A stretch of DNA of 64,000 nucleotides from Haliotis asinina. Its lineage: Eukaryota > Mollusca > Gastropoda > Lepetellida > Haliotidae. Made by a program: the position numbers and the translations under genes. The notes below the pieces were generated by a model that was not told the DNA's origin, did no database searches, and worked only from the letters and a program-made list of their open reading frames with translations. This document shows, piece by piece, positions 24,040 through 36,371 of this stretch. Each line of letters begins with the position of its first letter. Position 1 is the stretch's first letter. The DNA lies in contig NC_090295.1 in the NCBI RefSeq assembly GCF_037392515.1, positions 30,606,501 through 30,670,500 of the forward strand. Reading direction: 5' to 3'.

Positions 24040-25265
24040 AATAAATAAAATTACAAGCGTACAATCGCGATTCAGAAGTGTTGTACAAGGGAGCCTATAT
24101 AGAGTATTGTAGAGTATCCCTGGTTGTACTTGGACTTTCGTCCCTCGTAACGAAGCCCGCGGGAGACCAAACCCTGTCATAGCTGGTGGATGTGCACTCA
24201 AGTGTAACGACGGCTACCGATTGTCTGCTTCATTTGCTGATACGCCGAAGGCTCATAAGGTGTGGCCCATAGTGTATTCAAAAAGATGATGTGTGTGATG
24301 GGCATTTTAGAAGTATGGCGAGTCACAAGAAAGTAAGATTCTTTATGGATAACAACTTTTTGCATTGTATATGATGCGTCGTTTCAGTATGGATTGATAT
24401 ACCGTTGTCAAACAAAATCATATACACTGTGTTGTTATCCATAAAGAACGTATGTAGAGATGTTGGGTTTTGTAAACCCATCTCTGAATTTGCGTTCGAT
24501 CCAATCAAAGATCATCTCAGTAGAGATGGTGAACTACTGGAAATTGTAATACAAGTACAAAGCAGGACTTGAAACTGACAAGTTTTTGCACCAGTTTCCG
24601 TGAGATCCAGTCATCCGAGAAAAACGGATGTAGTTTCTTTGCAACACATAGATATAAAAACATGTCATATGTACAGTTATCACACCTACTGAGTTACATG
24701 TGGCTGTGACAGGACTCGGGTGCATGAGTCATCAATCAATTTATTTTGTTTATGCGTATAGCCTGATAGGTGTTAAGTTTAAATGGCATGTGGTCAATGA
24801 TTGAAGCTGTGTATTGCATATTGTCTTTAGCAGACAGGCAGACATATGTATAGGTGTCAATAAACCAGACATTAAGCTTTTTCTGTGATAGAGGCTGCTT
24901 CTTACAATCAACATGTTTTTTATGTAATGAGTAGATTATTTACTTGTTTGTGTACACAACCAAGATTAGACTACTGCTCACTATCTCATACTCCGGGCAT
25001 ACATACTGTTTCAAAGGAACCTATTCACTGCGCGTTATGGACGCAGCGCAGAACAACTGTTGAAACAACTTCTTCCCCCAGCAGTGGGGGAAATTTGGTG
25101 AATCGCTTGAACTCAGAATTCGCGCGTTTTTTTTCCATCACATTTCTTTTCTTTATAGGTTGAATTGGCATTTTTTATGATTAATTTTGTTTCGGTAACT
25201 GCGTACCAAAATGTATCAGAATCTGCAAAATTGTGTTTTCCTTTTTTATGTGACCTTTTAGAAAG
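24040..25265. other. Sequence private to transposon copy 1
   Basis: This stretch has no counterpart in copy 2, where the flanks are joined by only about 100 bp of different sequence. It contains a perfect 18-bp inverted repeat (24,339-24,356 and 24,431-24,448) with a 74-bp loop. No coding domain was seen. It may be a separate small insertion or original element sequence that copy 2 lost. Confidence 0.5.
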
Positions 25266-26254
25266 TTTCTTTACATGAGATAACCTATCAAAATAATACA
25301 ACATATCCATAATGCCCTATGTTCCAGGATCGTCAGTTCTGTCTGGAGGTCTTGATGTTTCTTTTTCTTTGGGAGCAGTGTCTGGCCAGCACTATGTTGC
25401 ACCATGTTCAGTTTATTAATTTGCGTCTCCAGACCAGCATGAAATGTAGCAGTATGTGTTAACTGCAACTAGCCCGTGTACAACAGGTGTAGTCCCACGA
25501 AGCCTAAAATTATTCAGTTAGGTACAGTTTATTCGGCTCATGGGACTTCATGCCTCAATGAATTTATGGGATTATGGTGGATTGTTGCTTGGCTGACCAC
25601 AGAAAGGAAGAATCAACATAAACAACAAAAATCAAATATGATTGTGAAATATTTGAAAAGGTGACCTATCAAATCTGTATCACTGGTACTATTGGTAAAG
25701 GTTGAATCGACCACATGATTCATAGCAACATATACTGTCATGTGTTATGTTATCACAACACAATCTCTATCATTTAGCATATTATCAGAGGTGACAAGGT
25801 GATATTGTTTATGGTTATCGGTATTCACTGTTCCCAAACACAAAATAAGTGGGATACTGAGTTGGAATTCTTTTCTAAATAGCTTGTGCATAGTGAAAGC
25901 GACACCCATGCATCTTCACTCCACCGAACACTGTAGTAAGAGCATCAGCATCCTACCTCTAACAGAGTGAGCCCTGTCCACTGAACAGTGGTCTGTCCCA
26001 CTCTTATTTCACGCCCAAATTACCTCTTTAATTATGTCGAGGGGTCAAACTGTAATTAGCTTTTGGGATTTATTAGGTGTGAATTTGAGGCCTTGCAGAC
26101 CATTTTACCATCACCCACCAGTTATCTCCCCTTGTGGATCTTTACAAATTGTAAATGTCTTGTAAACATCATCTTTCCAAAATTGTAAATGTCTTGTAAA
26201 CATCATCTTTACAAAAGATTTACAAGCTTGTAAAGGTGAACATTTTTTCCAGTG

Positions 26255-28410
26255 TAGGTTGTTAGCATCGAGATAGAGTAGATGAGTCAAAGGCTTCTTC
26301 CGATTGTAGCCTTCCACATATTTGTTATTCGCTTTGGCATAACGTTTCAATACCATGGAAATACTGCTGTGTAACCTTTTCTCAATAAACAGATGCATAT
26401 CATAATCTGTGAATAATCACTCACTCCACACCTGTTTTCTCCAGTAAGGCATCCCACGATAGCCCAGGACTTGAATAATACAATGCGGGGTCCAGCCTGT
26501 ATTGTTTCGAACACGTTTTTCTAAATATCTCAAAAACATCAGCCAGCAACAACATGTCCGTTTTCAAATATAAATCATGGTAATCATCTAGATTCTCACA
26601 GCCCAGTTTTTCCCACACGTTTTTTGCGTGTTTGTAATCATCTTGCGAGACAGACATGTCAGTCAGCTTGCTATAAAAGCGGTCAGTATGAGGTAATTTT
26701 GTCTCATTAAAATTAGACCAGTCATCCATATATTCATACAGGTAAATACCCTTACGTAGCAGCAAAGCTCTAGTTTTCTCTTCTGTGTAACGATTAGTTA
26801 TAGCTGAGTTGTCTGGGTTATTACAGGATATGTTGCCTTCTACCTTTGAAATAGCTTGCATAATCAAGTGTGAATCATACCCACGTAGATTGTGAAATAC
26901 CACCGGGATATGAATAAGTTTAGGATTTATTCTTAACTTCAAATTACACTCATTGTGAGCTGCACCTCTGTATTTACCAGTAATGTGGCAGTGGTCTCTA
27001 ACTGAATCACCATTCTGAGGTTTACAACATACATGACAATGCATGCTTTTGTTGTGGGCTTCCCGATCTGCGCACTGGTGTTTTGTTGCACAATATTTTC
27101 TTGATCTCTTCCTCTTCATGTTGTAAAGCCTTTAGAAATTTCCCAGCCGTCTCTGGGGATCTATAAATAACAGGAGGGTTAGTTTGGCCATCACAACAAA
27201 CAACCACATACCCAAACCCACATGCCTCATGGTGTTGAAGTTTTTGTGTGAAACTTTTATTAGTGGATTGAGCTACTGTATCGATTGGTTTAATGATAGC
27301 GTAGGTAATGTATGGTACTGGCATCTGATTTTTGTGGTTGATAAATTTCAAGATATTGTTGTTTTCTCTTATCATATTGATCTGTACAGCTGTCTCCCCT
27401 ACACCTTGCCAATCATCCCTGTGTGAATCGAGCAGATCGGCCCTAGAAAACCTGTGAAGGCACCTTTCACAAAAGTGTTTCTTTACCCCATGTTTCGATT
27501 GATCATACAACAGTCTGCTAAAATTCTTAATCCATGTGCAGTGATATTGTTCACCTTGTTGTATCGCCCATCCTTATACAATAAAGGACCTATCCTGTGC
27601 ACTATTACTTTTTCACTGTCATGTCCGAATACATTTATAGCTAAGTCTGGATTTTGATCCGGATAACTGGAAAGTCTGTCAGAATTTTTTACAGCAGGAA
27701 CCTTATCGCTATCCTCATACAATTTTTACCACAGTTTTTAACATTAACCATAGTGTGTTTGTTCTTAAAATACTCAGGAAGTGGTAAGGAGGATCCACCT
27801 TTCAATGGTTTATAGTTTGCTATATCCAGGTAGATCATATTAATCTTATCAACAACCCAACCACACCCCCTGTTAGTGTAACGTTTTAATGTTTCTCGAA
27901 TTTTCCCAAATGATCTGTCTATAGAAGAGTTGATAGTATCTGGATGTATTGTAACTTCTTGATGACCTCTGAAGTAAACATTGGTCTGGTCAGTTGTTTC
28001 ATTCTAGTGTCATCTTTAATGTGAGTTGAAAGTTAATACCTCTTAAATCTTTCAGTTCTTCATTCACTTTATCAAATACCAATTGTTTTATATCTTCAAC
28101 GTCTATGTTCCTTTGAACTTCCATCTTCCAACCTCTCAAATATTTTCCTATAGCACCCTCAGTCGGTGTGAATTGTAATTCTATAGGTTGTTGTTCCTTT
28201 AGTAATTCGATGAGCTCAGACTTCCTTATATGGGAATACCCTCACATTCCACAGTCACAAGCTTCCTTTATTAGCTCTTTCACAGTAGGTGTTTTTTGAT
28301 ACTTTAAACCTAATAAATTTAGTAACTCACGTTTCCTCATACAAGAATAGCCTCTCAATCCACGTTCACGTGCCTGCTTTTTCAACTCATGCACTGTAAC
28401 CATGTTAGAC
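26255..28410 (-). mobile_element. Polinton/Maverick-type PolB fossil 1
   Basis: Minus-strand pieces resemble protein-primed DNA polymerase B of Polintons and related virus-like elements. They include an HNH/endonuclease-VII-like Cys/His cluster (about 27,000-27,060), an exonuclease-type region (about 26,430-26,900) and the polymerase block LYLDANNL at about 26,270. The fossil is broken, with several breaks, and is cut off at 26,254 by the large DNA transposon, whose end lies directly in the polymerase motif. Downstream polymerase sequence, capsid and integrase were not found in the window. It appears old. Confidence 0.8.
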
Positions 28411-28414
28411 AGGC

Positions 28415-29190
28415 ACGGGTTTATCCACTATTGCACAGTTGTGCATTGTGACTTCGTATCCCACCAGTTCAATAAACATTATTTCAACATTTATATTTAA
28501 TCATATAGGAGTTGGCTTGTTGATAACCATTGCAGAGCCGTGTTCCTGTATGTACACCGTTGCTATGCTGTTGTTTACCCAGGACAGTGTGTTCATATAT
28601 GAATGCTGGTGGTGTTGTGCTATACCCCATGGGGCTTTGTCCCCACACATTTAAACTGGAATTATTTTATAGGTATACCATCGTGGGGGGTTTCCCCACA
28701 CCTCAGTAAATTTATATGTGAATGTCTTTGGCAGATGAAAAGTAGTTGTATGATTAGTCTCAGATGTGGTGTACCCTTTGGTTTTCCCTGCAAATTTGCA
28801 GGCGATTAGGCCATGTGAGCCAAAATCACTATTCCCTATACTACTCATGAAAGTACAAGTGTTCTTTTATTTTTTTCCAAGTTTCTTCACAAGGTATGAA
28901 TTGCACTGAGTGAAATTATGGACACACACTGGTACTGTGTTCCCTTATTCGGCACTATGAGTATATATTATGATGAATATAATGACTTCATTGTCACATT
29001 CATGGGCGGATCCTGGTGTTTTGAAAGGGAAAACCCACTGACACCCTCACCTCCACCCTTTGGCCCTGCAAACACAAATCATCAATCTTCTTATATCAGC
29101 TTCAAAAAGGAGATTTCGAACCCCCTATACACCAGTGGCAGTTATATATATATAACTGGCAGTGAGGTATGTACGATGTAGAAAGACAAT
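28415..29190. other. Intergenic stretch with no recognised feature
   Basis: Between the PolB fossil and the LINE 3' tail I see no domain, RNA gene or transposon end. A short motif (CCCCACACMTYAGTAAATTT or similar) recurs loosely at about 28,640-28,720. Open frames are below 90 residues. Confidence 0.5.
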
Positions 29191-29750
29191 AACCTTGTAC
29201 TCGTGAGTGAGTGAGTTAAGATTTAACGTCACATCGGCAATATTGCAGTCATATCGTGACGAGAACAATTAATTATAAAACTACAAATAAATTAGTAGCA
29301 CATACATTGTAAAACCCTGTCAACGAAGGACAGTAAAACTAACTAGAATATCACAGAGTAGAATCTAAAACTAGTAAATAGACCTAAAACAATGCATCTA
29401 TAGAGGACAGTACAATATAAAAATGAGCTATAGGTTGCTAACAACTGAAGGTAAATCACCATACTAGGACCATGGGGACTTACAGTACATTTGCTTCCTG
29501 CAAGGACCCTAGTTGGATTTACATCATCCCTTCAGATGTTAGCAATTTAGATAAATCTAGCCATAAAGTAAAAATACACTTATTCTACAATTAAAAAGCT
29601 GGAAAACTGAAATTTACTCCAAATGTTTGAGGACTTACGTACCCTCTCAAGAGGACAATTGTTTTACAGTACTTCAACCCCTGTTGATGGTACAGCCACT
29701 AACGATTTGAGTTACTAATTTAATCTTCCAATTTTAAAATATTTATCTAT

Positions 29751-32666
29751 TCACAATTCTGTTAACAAATCTAATTCCTTTAAAAATGCAATAATTAAAT
29801 GAAGGCTAATATTTTTAAAAAGATCCTTCATAGTTTGTGAATTAAAATACTGATCCCTTGTGATGGAATACTCAACACAGTCAAGCAAGATATGCGTGAC
29901 TGTGATTCTTTCATCACAAGGGATGCAGAACGGAGGATCCTCACCTTTCAAAAGATATTCATGAGTATATCTCGTATGGCCAATACGACATCGCCGCAAA
30001 ATGACCTCCTCAAATCTGGACTGACAACCCAAGTGGGTATATAACCAATATACGGCTTTATTGCATGTAATTTATTTACACCCACCTGGGTGTCCCACTT
30101 CTTTTGCATCAGACCACAAATATACCATCTAATTGTAGCTTTATAATCAGAGTATGGAATAAGAAGTGGAGTCACAGCTTTGTTGAGTGCTGCCTTGGCA
30201 GCAAGATCAGCCATTGCGTTGCCAGAAATGTCTACATGGCTTGGTAACCAACAGAAGACGATGTCGTATTGGCCAATAGCAAGATTATTATACAATTCAA
30301 TTATTTCTATTAAAAGTGGATGTTTACATGACAGGTTTTTAATTGCCTGAAGGGCAGAAAGAGAATCGGAATAGATAATATACTGTTTATGTGTAGGATG
30401 TTTTTCAATATATTTAAGAGCCGTTAATGTAGCGTTTGCTTCTGCTGTGTAAATAGAAATGTTATCTGGTAATCTGAAAGATATTGTTCTGGATCCAATG
30501 ACAGTGGCACAAGCCACAGCGCCACCATCCTTGGACCCATCTGTAAATAAAGATTTGTATGTATTATTGTTACTTTTTAATTGATGATATTCTTGTTTAT
30601 ATTGTAATTCATTTGTTTCTGATTTTTTAAACTTTGTCAGTGTTAGGTCAACTTGTTGCCTCACTAATTGCCAGGGAGGAGAAGAAAGAAGACGGGAATG
30701 AGATATATTCTCCATCTCAATCCCAGCAGCAGAAAAGTATTGTTGGATTCTTATCACAAGAGGAGGAACAAGTGAAGTTTTATTATTATACAAATCCTCA
30801 TACAGAGAATTAAAAACGCAGTTGTGAGCAGGATTGGATTCATTTGAATATAACTTTGTAATATATTGTAAACACAATTTGATACGGCGAAGTTTCAAAG
30901 ACGGCTCATCGGCCTCAACGTAGAGACTGTCAATGGGAGATGTTCTGAAAGATCCAAGACATAGCCTCAGACCTTGGTGATGTACAGAATCTAATAGCTT
31001 TAGGTTGCTTTTGCAGGCTCCACCATACACAATGGAACTGTAATCAAGTTTTGATCGAACCAGAGATCTATATAAGTGAAGGAGGGTAGTTTGGTGCCCT
31101 CCCCACTTTGAATTAGAAACAACTTTTAACAAATCAAATGAGCGCCTTCAGGAAATGGCATCGTGTAATCAGAGGTACTTAATATGAGGCAGAGAGGTCA
31201 GAAGTGAGTCAAAGATTAGACCAAGAAATTTAGCCTCCTTCACAACTTTGATGGCCATGCCATTTAATGATAATTTGGGGTCTTTATGGGGTTTGTATTT
31301 CCTACAAAAATGCATACAATTAGTTTTAGTTTTAGAAAATTTAAACCCGTTTTCCAGACACCATTTATGAATTTTGTTTAGACACAATTGTAACTGTCTC
31401 TAAATAGTTCGCATATTTTTACCACGGCAAGAAATATTAAAATCATCCACAAATAATGATCCATCAATTGAATCACTTAAAACCTTTGAAAGACTATTTA
31501 TTTTAATACTAAATAGAGTGACCAACAAAACACTGCCTTGTCGGACACCCTGATCCTGATTATAATGAGCAGACAGGGTTGAACCTACGCGGATTTGAAA
31601 TTGCCTGTAGGTTAAAAACTGAGATACAAAGAGAGTCAAATGACCTCTCAAACCAAAATCATGTAAATCGTGTAAAATGCCATGCTTCCAAGTAGTATCG
31701 TAGGCTTTCTCAAGATACAAAATATAGATACTGCGTGTTGTTTGGTGATAATAGCATTTTTGACGAAGGATTCTAAACGCACTAAATGATCAATAGTACT
31801 TCGATTCTTCTGAAAACCACACTGAATATTGGTAATGAGGTTATTGGTTTCCAGATACCAAATTAATCTGTTATTTACCATTCGTTCCATGGTTTTACAG
31901 ACGCAGCTGGTTAAAGATATCGGTCTGTAATTTGATGGATCCGTGTGATCCCGGCCAGGTTTTGGTATTGGCACAACAATGGCATTACGCCACGAAGGAG
32001 GAAAAATTCCAGACATCAATATTTTGTCAAATATGTCTAAAAGTGTGACCAGACATGGTTCAGGTGTTTTAATAGTTGGTAATGAATATTGTCATCACCC
32101 ACTGCAGTGTCATGGGCTTGATCAAGAGCAGTATGTAGCTCATGTAATGAAAACACTTCATTATAGTCCTCACCATTATTGGAATTGAAATTAACTTTTG
32201 TCTTTTCCTGTTGTTTTTGGTAACTCTGAAATTCAGGGACATAATTTGCCGAGGAAGAACTTTTTGCAAGAGTTTCGCCAATTCTATTTGCAATGTCCGC
32301 TTTGTTAGTGACTAATTTGTCACCATCTTTAAGATGGTGAACAGCAGATTTTGAACCTTTGCCTTTTATTCGCTGAACCATGTTCCACACCTTAGACATA
32401 GGTGTACGTGAATTAATTTTTGAAACACAGATCCTCCAAGATTGGCGCTTGTTTTGCTTATACGTGTGTCGTACCTTCCCACTAGTGATTTTAACATTGT
32501 TGAAGTTAGGAACAGTAGGATGTCTGTGAAAATATTTTTCTGCTTCCTTCCTACGTTTTCTTGCGTGTTTGCACTTGTCATTAAACCATGGTTTACGAAT
32601 ATGAGGAGTTGCAGAGGAGTTAGGAATGGTTTGATCCGCAATTTCATTCAGTTGTATTGAGAACAT
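29751..32666 (-). pseudogene. LINE copy B: RT, RNase H and zinc tail of ORF2
   Basis: The linker (32,666-32,037) is followed by RT blocks VPIPKPGRDHTDPSNYRPIS (about 31,960), LEKAYDTTW (about 31,710) and FVDDF (about 31,450), then the thumb to about 31,170. From 31,132 a 394-residue stretch holds the end of RT and an RNase H domain with LFTDGSKDGG, TAEANA, YSDSLS and GNAMADLAAK. A Cys/His tail follows to 29,751. At least five interruptions separate these parts (near 32,030, 31,700, 31,390, 31,150 and 30,000). The VPQGS position reads VRQGS. It closely resembles copy A in the RNase H part. Confidence 0.88.
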
Positions 32667-32747
32667 CAGGATGGGATCTGGTACATAACTGAAGTGATCA
32701 GGTGTTAATTTTTCAACGCATAATTGTTCATATACAGGCCAATTTGC

Positions 32748-33449
32748 CTAAGCGAAACTCCACCGCGATGAAGGTGGATTGTCATCTGGTGTTATAGATT
32801 CCAGGAGAGTAGGGAAGTGATCGCTTCCACAAAGGTCATCATGTACAGACCATTCAAATTCGGTGTAAACATTCGCATCTGTGAGGGACAGATCAAGTGA
32901 AGAATAGGTTCCAGTGGCAGTGTGTAAATAGGTGCTGGATTCATCATTAAACACACATAAATTATTATCAGAAATAAAATCTTCAGTGACCTTGCCTTTA
33001 TTGTTTGCACTTGTACTTCCCCATAGAGGGTTGTGCCCGTTTAAATCGCCCATGATGATACAAGGCTTCGGTAGCTGATCATACAGAGTCTGAAGATCAG
33101 ATTGTCTGAGGGAAGATGATGGTGGAATGTATAAAGAGCACAGTGTAAGTGTAATATGCAAAGTTAGTCGAATAGCAACGGTTTGAAGATTAGTTTTTAG
33201 ATGAACAGCACTATGGGTGATGTTCTGTCTTACTAATATACTAGAATCTCCAGTCACTTTATCTCCTGGAGGAGAAAATGAATGGTAACTGATGTACTGC
33301 CGTAAATCAAATGAATCGGTATGCTTAAGACAGGTCTCTTGTGGACAGAATGCTGAAGGTTTAAAATCCTGGACTAACAACTGTATCTCATGAAAATTCT
33401 TTCTAAGCCCTCTGCAATTCCATTGGACTATATTAGATGAATGACTCAT
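32748..33449 (-). pseudogene. LINE copy B: apurinic-type endonuclease domain of ORF2
   Basis: This 233-residue stretch begins MSHSSNIVQWNCRGLRKNF, the usual start of ORF2. Endonuclease landmarks in order are NCRGLR, QETCLK (catalytic Glu), YIPPSS, IIMGDLNGHNPLWGS (Asp/Asn), and the terminal SDHFP. All key residues are present, so the domain itself looks whole. It stops at 32,748, before the RT, so the polyprotein is interrupted. This domain nicks the target DNA to prime reverse transcription. Confidence 0.88.
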
Positions 33450-33508
33450 GGAGGTTCAATGGGTGATCTCGCACGTGAGCGTGATGACGCAGAACTCCTC
33501 ACAGAACT

Positions 33509-34567
33509 CTACGATAATGGAGTTACATCCATGTCCATAGCACTGTAGGTGTTGTGGACAGGTACCTCGGATGAAACGGGATTCCAGGGAGATTGGTTTC
33601 TATTTAACTTTTTTCTACTACTTTTTGTGCTTTTTCCACTGGATGGTTGTTCCACGATTGGTTGCGTCTGACTTTCAGCCTGAGCAGTAGAAGATGAAGT
33701 CGATGTTTGGCTATCAACCATGATGACAGGTGGTATTACAACAGGTTATTCCGAATTGATCCAAGTCAAGTCCGTCGGACATGAAACAGACGAAGTTGGA
33801 GACGCCTTAGAAACAGCATTAGCATATGTGAATGTGGACTGAGATGTGGATTGAGAGCCTAGTTGAGAAGTCAATAGCTTCCTGGCTTCTCCAAAAGTAA
33901 TGTTGTTCTCACATTTTAGTTTTAGGATTTTTGATTCGGTTTGTCAAACAGGGCAGGATTTGGATGAGGCCATCTGTTGGCCACCACAATTTGTACAGTG
34001 CAATGCTTGTTGACAGTCGGTATAATCATGATTATCGCCACAGCGTTGACAAACTTCTGACAGTTAAAGCATCGGAGTGGAGCGAGGACATACATCTCCA
34101 CTCTGATGTTGGCATAACCAGCTTTGATAGAGTGTGGTAATGAAGATCTGGCAAACGTAAACAAGTACGTATTCGTTGGTTCTATTGTTGGATCTTCCTT
34201 CCTCCGAGTAAAACGTTTAACAGAAGACACTCCTTGTTGTTTTAATTCATCAGTTATTTCCTGCTCCGACATACCAGACAATCACCGGAATATTGGCAAA
34301 TTTAGTGATGGATAACAGATTGAGGGATTGTTGTTTCCTCACACATTCTACCAGTAGGGAGCCAGAGCACAGCTGGGTGACATGCTTCACCTCGCCACAA
34401 TGTCCATGAATAGCCTTAGAAATGGCAAGGGGGTTCAGTTTAATTGGTAAGTGGTCTTCAGCTTCTGTCACGATGAATCGAGCCCAGGAGTCAAAATCTG
34501 GAATACTCTCCTCAGAGGAAATTGATTCTAGATGCCTGCGTTTTGAACCAGTGTGATTATGAGCCAT
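33509..34567 (-). pseudogene. LINE copy B: ORF1 (Gag-like, CCHC)
   Basis: ORF1 of I-group LINEs is an RNA-binding protein that forms the ribonucleoprotein. The start at 34,567 (MAHNHTGSKRRHLESISSEE) lies just after the 5'UTR. A region resembling the RRM-like/zinc-knuckle part follows (SVKRFTRRKEDPTIEPTNTYL, then LRCFNCQKF at about 34,070). The remaining knuckles are scrambled here compared with copy C, where three are visible. The frame is broken at about 34,270 and again after 33,930; the Ser/Thr/Gln-rich end reaches 33,509. Confidence 0.8.
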
Positions 34568-35269
34568 GGTGACATATATATAAATTCAACAACCCTGCTC
34601 CCCACCCACCATGGAGTGTCAACAGGGACGGTGTCTAACTGCATCGGATTTCCAGCATGCAAACACCAGGGATACAGGGTTGCTATACTCAAGCAAATAT
34701 GACTTGAATAGCAATACTTGTTTACTAAAACGAATGCTAGGCTGGTTCTGCCCATAACAACTATTTAGAAACAGACAGTATTCAGCGGTCAACATCGCCA
34801 GATTGGCCCATGAGCCACCGCCTTCTGGCATAGGACTCTAGGTAAACGGATAGTATATAAGTTCAAATACAACAACAGTCAGTTTCAGAAAAATGAATAA
34901 TAACATGCAATAGGTGCATTAATAATGTTGTCCATGCGCAGGGCATGGCGTGACCAGCCGATTGATAGAACCGGGCCAGTTCTACCACCCGTCTAGGTGA
35001 AGTAAGGGCCAAAGTGGTGTGTTGGGCAACAGGAACACAGTTGCAGGGTCCTATTGCCCTCAACCACCAGGATCCCCTCCTCCACCGACACAGGGCTGCA
35101 ACCCACGGTAAACCGGTTGGTGGACCAAATATACCCCGGGTCCACAACGGGGGAGTTGGCGAGCTCTTGGCATTACCCAGCACCCACCACGAGGAGGTGG
35201 CTCGCCACGGGTGCCTTGTACTTGTGTGTTGAATTCCACAGGAGATATCGCTTGAGTGAGACCATACGT

Positions 35270-36371
35270 TCTCCTAATCCCCTCTTTCCAAATCATCACA
35301 ACACAACACAACACAACACAACACAACACAACACAGTTTAATGGAATATGCCTGTGACTTGTATGACCTATTTATTTTGCAACTTGGTATAGATTGTACC
35401 TCTCTCGTATACAAAGAAATGATTGCATACTTAACTGACATATAATGATATACATACTGAAACCCAACACATAAAAACAGAGATAAAAACTCTTACAGAA
35501 ATACTCTGGACAAAAGCATTACAGTACAAATCGGTGGATTTCAAAACTGGAAGAGAAACATAGCAACTTGAACTACATTGAAGATCGTTATTGAAAACAT
35601 ATAATGACACAGGCAGATTATAATTGCTTACCAGACCAACATATTTTACAAGCCCCCGCCCCCCACAGGAATATACAATATTTTACCTTACCAGACCAGA
35701 TGAATACAACCTACAGCTTTATGTGATATAGGAAGACGTAAATGTTCTAATGGCTTGCCAGCCCATAGCTTTTAGCTATACATTTCATACAGGAAATGCA
35801 ATATTCTATTGGCTTTCCAATCCATTACGTTCAGATATACATGTCACACTGAAACGTGCAATATTCTAATAGCTTGCCTGCCCCCAAAAGAACAAACTCA
35901 TGCGGTATTATAATGGCTTGCCAGGGCAATAAACAAACATGAAGCCTCACTGAGAACAGGTGCAATATTATAAAAACATGCCAGGCAATGAACAAACATG
36001 AAGCTTACAGCTTTTTTATATTCATTCATCTTCACTCCCACGAACCACCAGTCAGTTTGAATACCTGAAACTTTAAAATATAACTAATCACACATACACC
36101 TTATTACATAATATGATATGCATAGCAGAAGCTTAATGATGTTTGCACAAGTGAGAGAACGAATTTAAATTCACCAACCTAGTATAAAAACTTAATCAAC
36201 ACCACCTGGCGGAATTGCCAGTCACGTGACTCTAGTTACACACCGCTAGCAGAAAGCAATTTCCCACTAATTCATACTTCAAAAGTTGTTAATTTCATGT
36301 ATCTCCTAATCTCCTCGTTTCACATCTCAAAACAGCACAGTTTAATGGAATACGCTTGTCACTGGTGAGAC
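35270..36371. repeat. Direct repeat pair with (ACAAC)n expansion in one copy
   Basis: A segment of about 70-100 bp occurs at 35,270-35,366 and again at 36,302-36,371: TCTCCTAATCYCCTC, then CACAGTTTAATGGAATA, then CTTGT. The first copy contains a run of about seven ACAAC units (35,297-35,334) where the second has only a short A/C-rich stretch. The intervening sequence also holds loosely repeated 60-70-bp motifs (GCAATATTCTA with GGCTTGCCA) at 35,690-36,000. No gene lies between them. Confidence 0.6.

Larger units (their letters stand above)
19019..26254. mobile_element. Large TIR DNA transposon, copy 1 (CACTA/EnSpm-like, inferred)
   Basis: The ends are CACAAGAAAAAAAATGG at 19,019 and, on the other strand, CACTGGAAAAAATG ending at 26,254. 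Both ends are followed by many TTTACAA/TTGTAAA motifs, including palindromes such as TTTACAAGCTTGTAAA. Nearly the whole length is homologous, in reverse, to 49,841-55,768. CACTG ends with subterminal motif clusters are the hallmark of the CACTA/EnSpm group; no transposase was recognised. Relative to copy 2 it keeps an internal segment at about 21,420-23,290 and has extra sequence at 23,345-23,855 and 24,040-25,265. Its left flank is LINE 3'UTR and its right flank a PolB fossil, so its two outer junctions do not come from one simple insertion. Confidence 0.75.
29195..35280 (-). mobile_element. LINE copy B (I/Nimb-like), nearly full length, broken
   Basis: On the minus strand the order is 5'UTR (about 35,280-34,570), ORF1, ORF2 (endonuclease, RT, RNase H, zinc tail), a long 3'UTR, and a tail reading GACGTTAAATCTTAACTCAC followed by ACTC units at about 29,200. 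The 5'UTR matches that of copy C (60,955-61,400), including the GAAGGCGGTGGCTCATGGGC block. Both ORFs are interrupted by several stops and shifts, so it is not competent. Its length of about 6.1 kb is as expected for an I-group element. Confidence 0.9.

Noticed and set aside
26111-26398. A 95-codon minus-strand frame as a gene
   Set aside because: It crosses the junction between the PolB fossil and the end of the large DNA transposon.
35270-36371. LTRs of a small element
   Set aside because: The shared part is short and diverged, without TG...CA ends or a clear target duplication.
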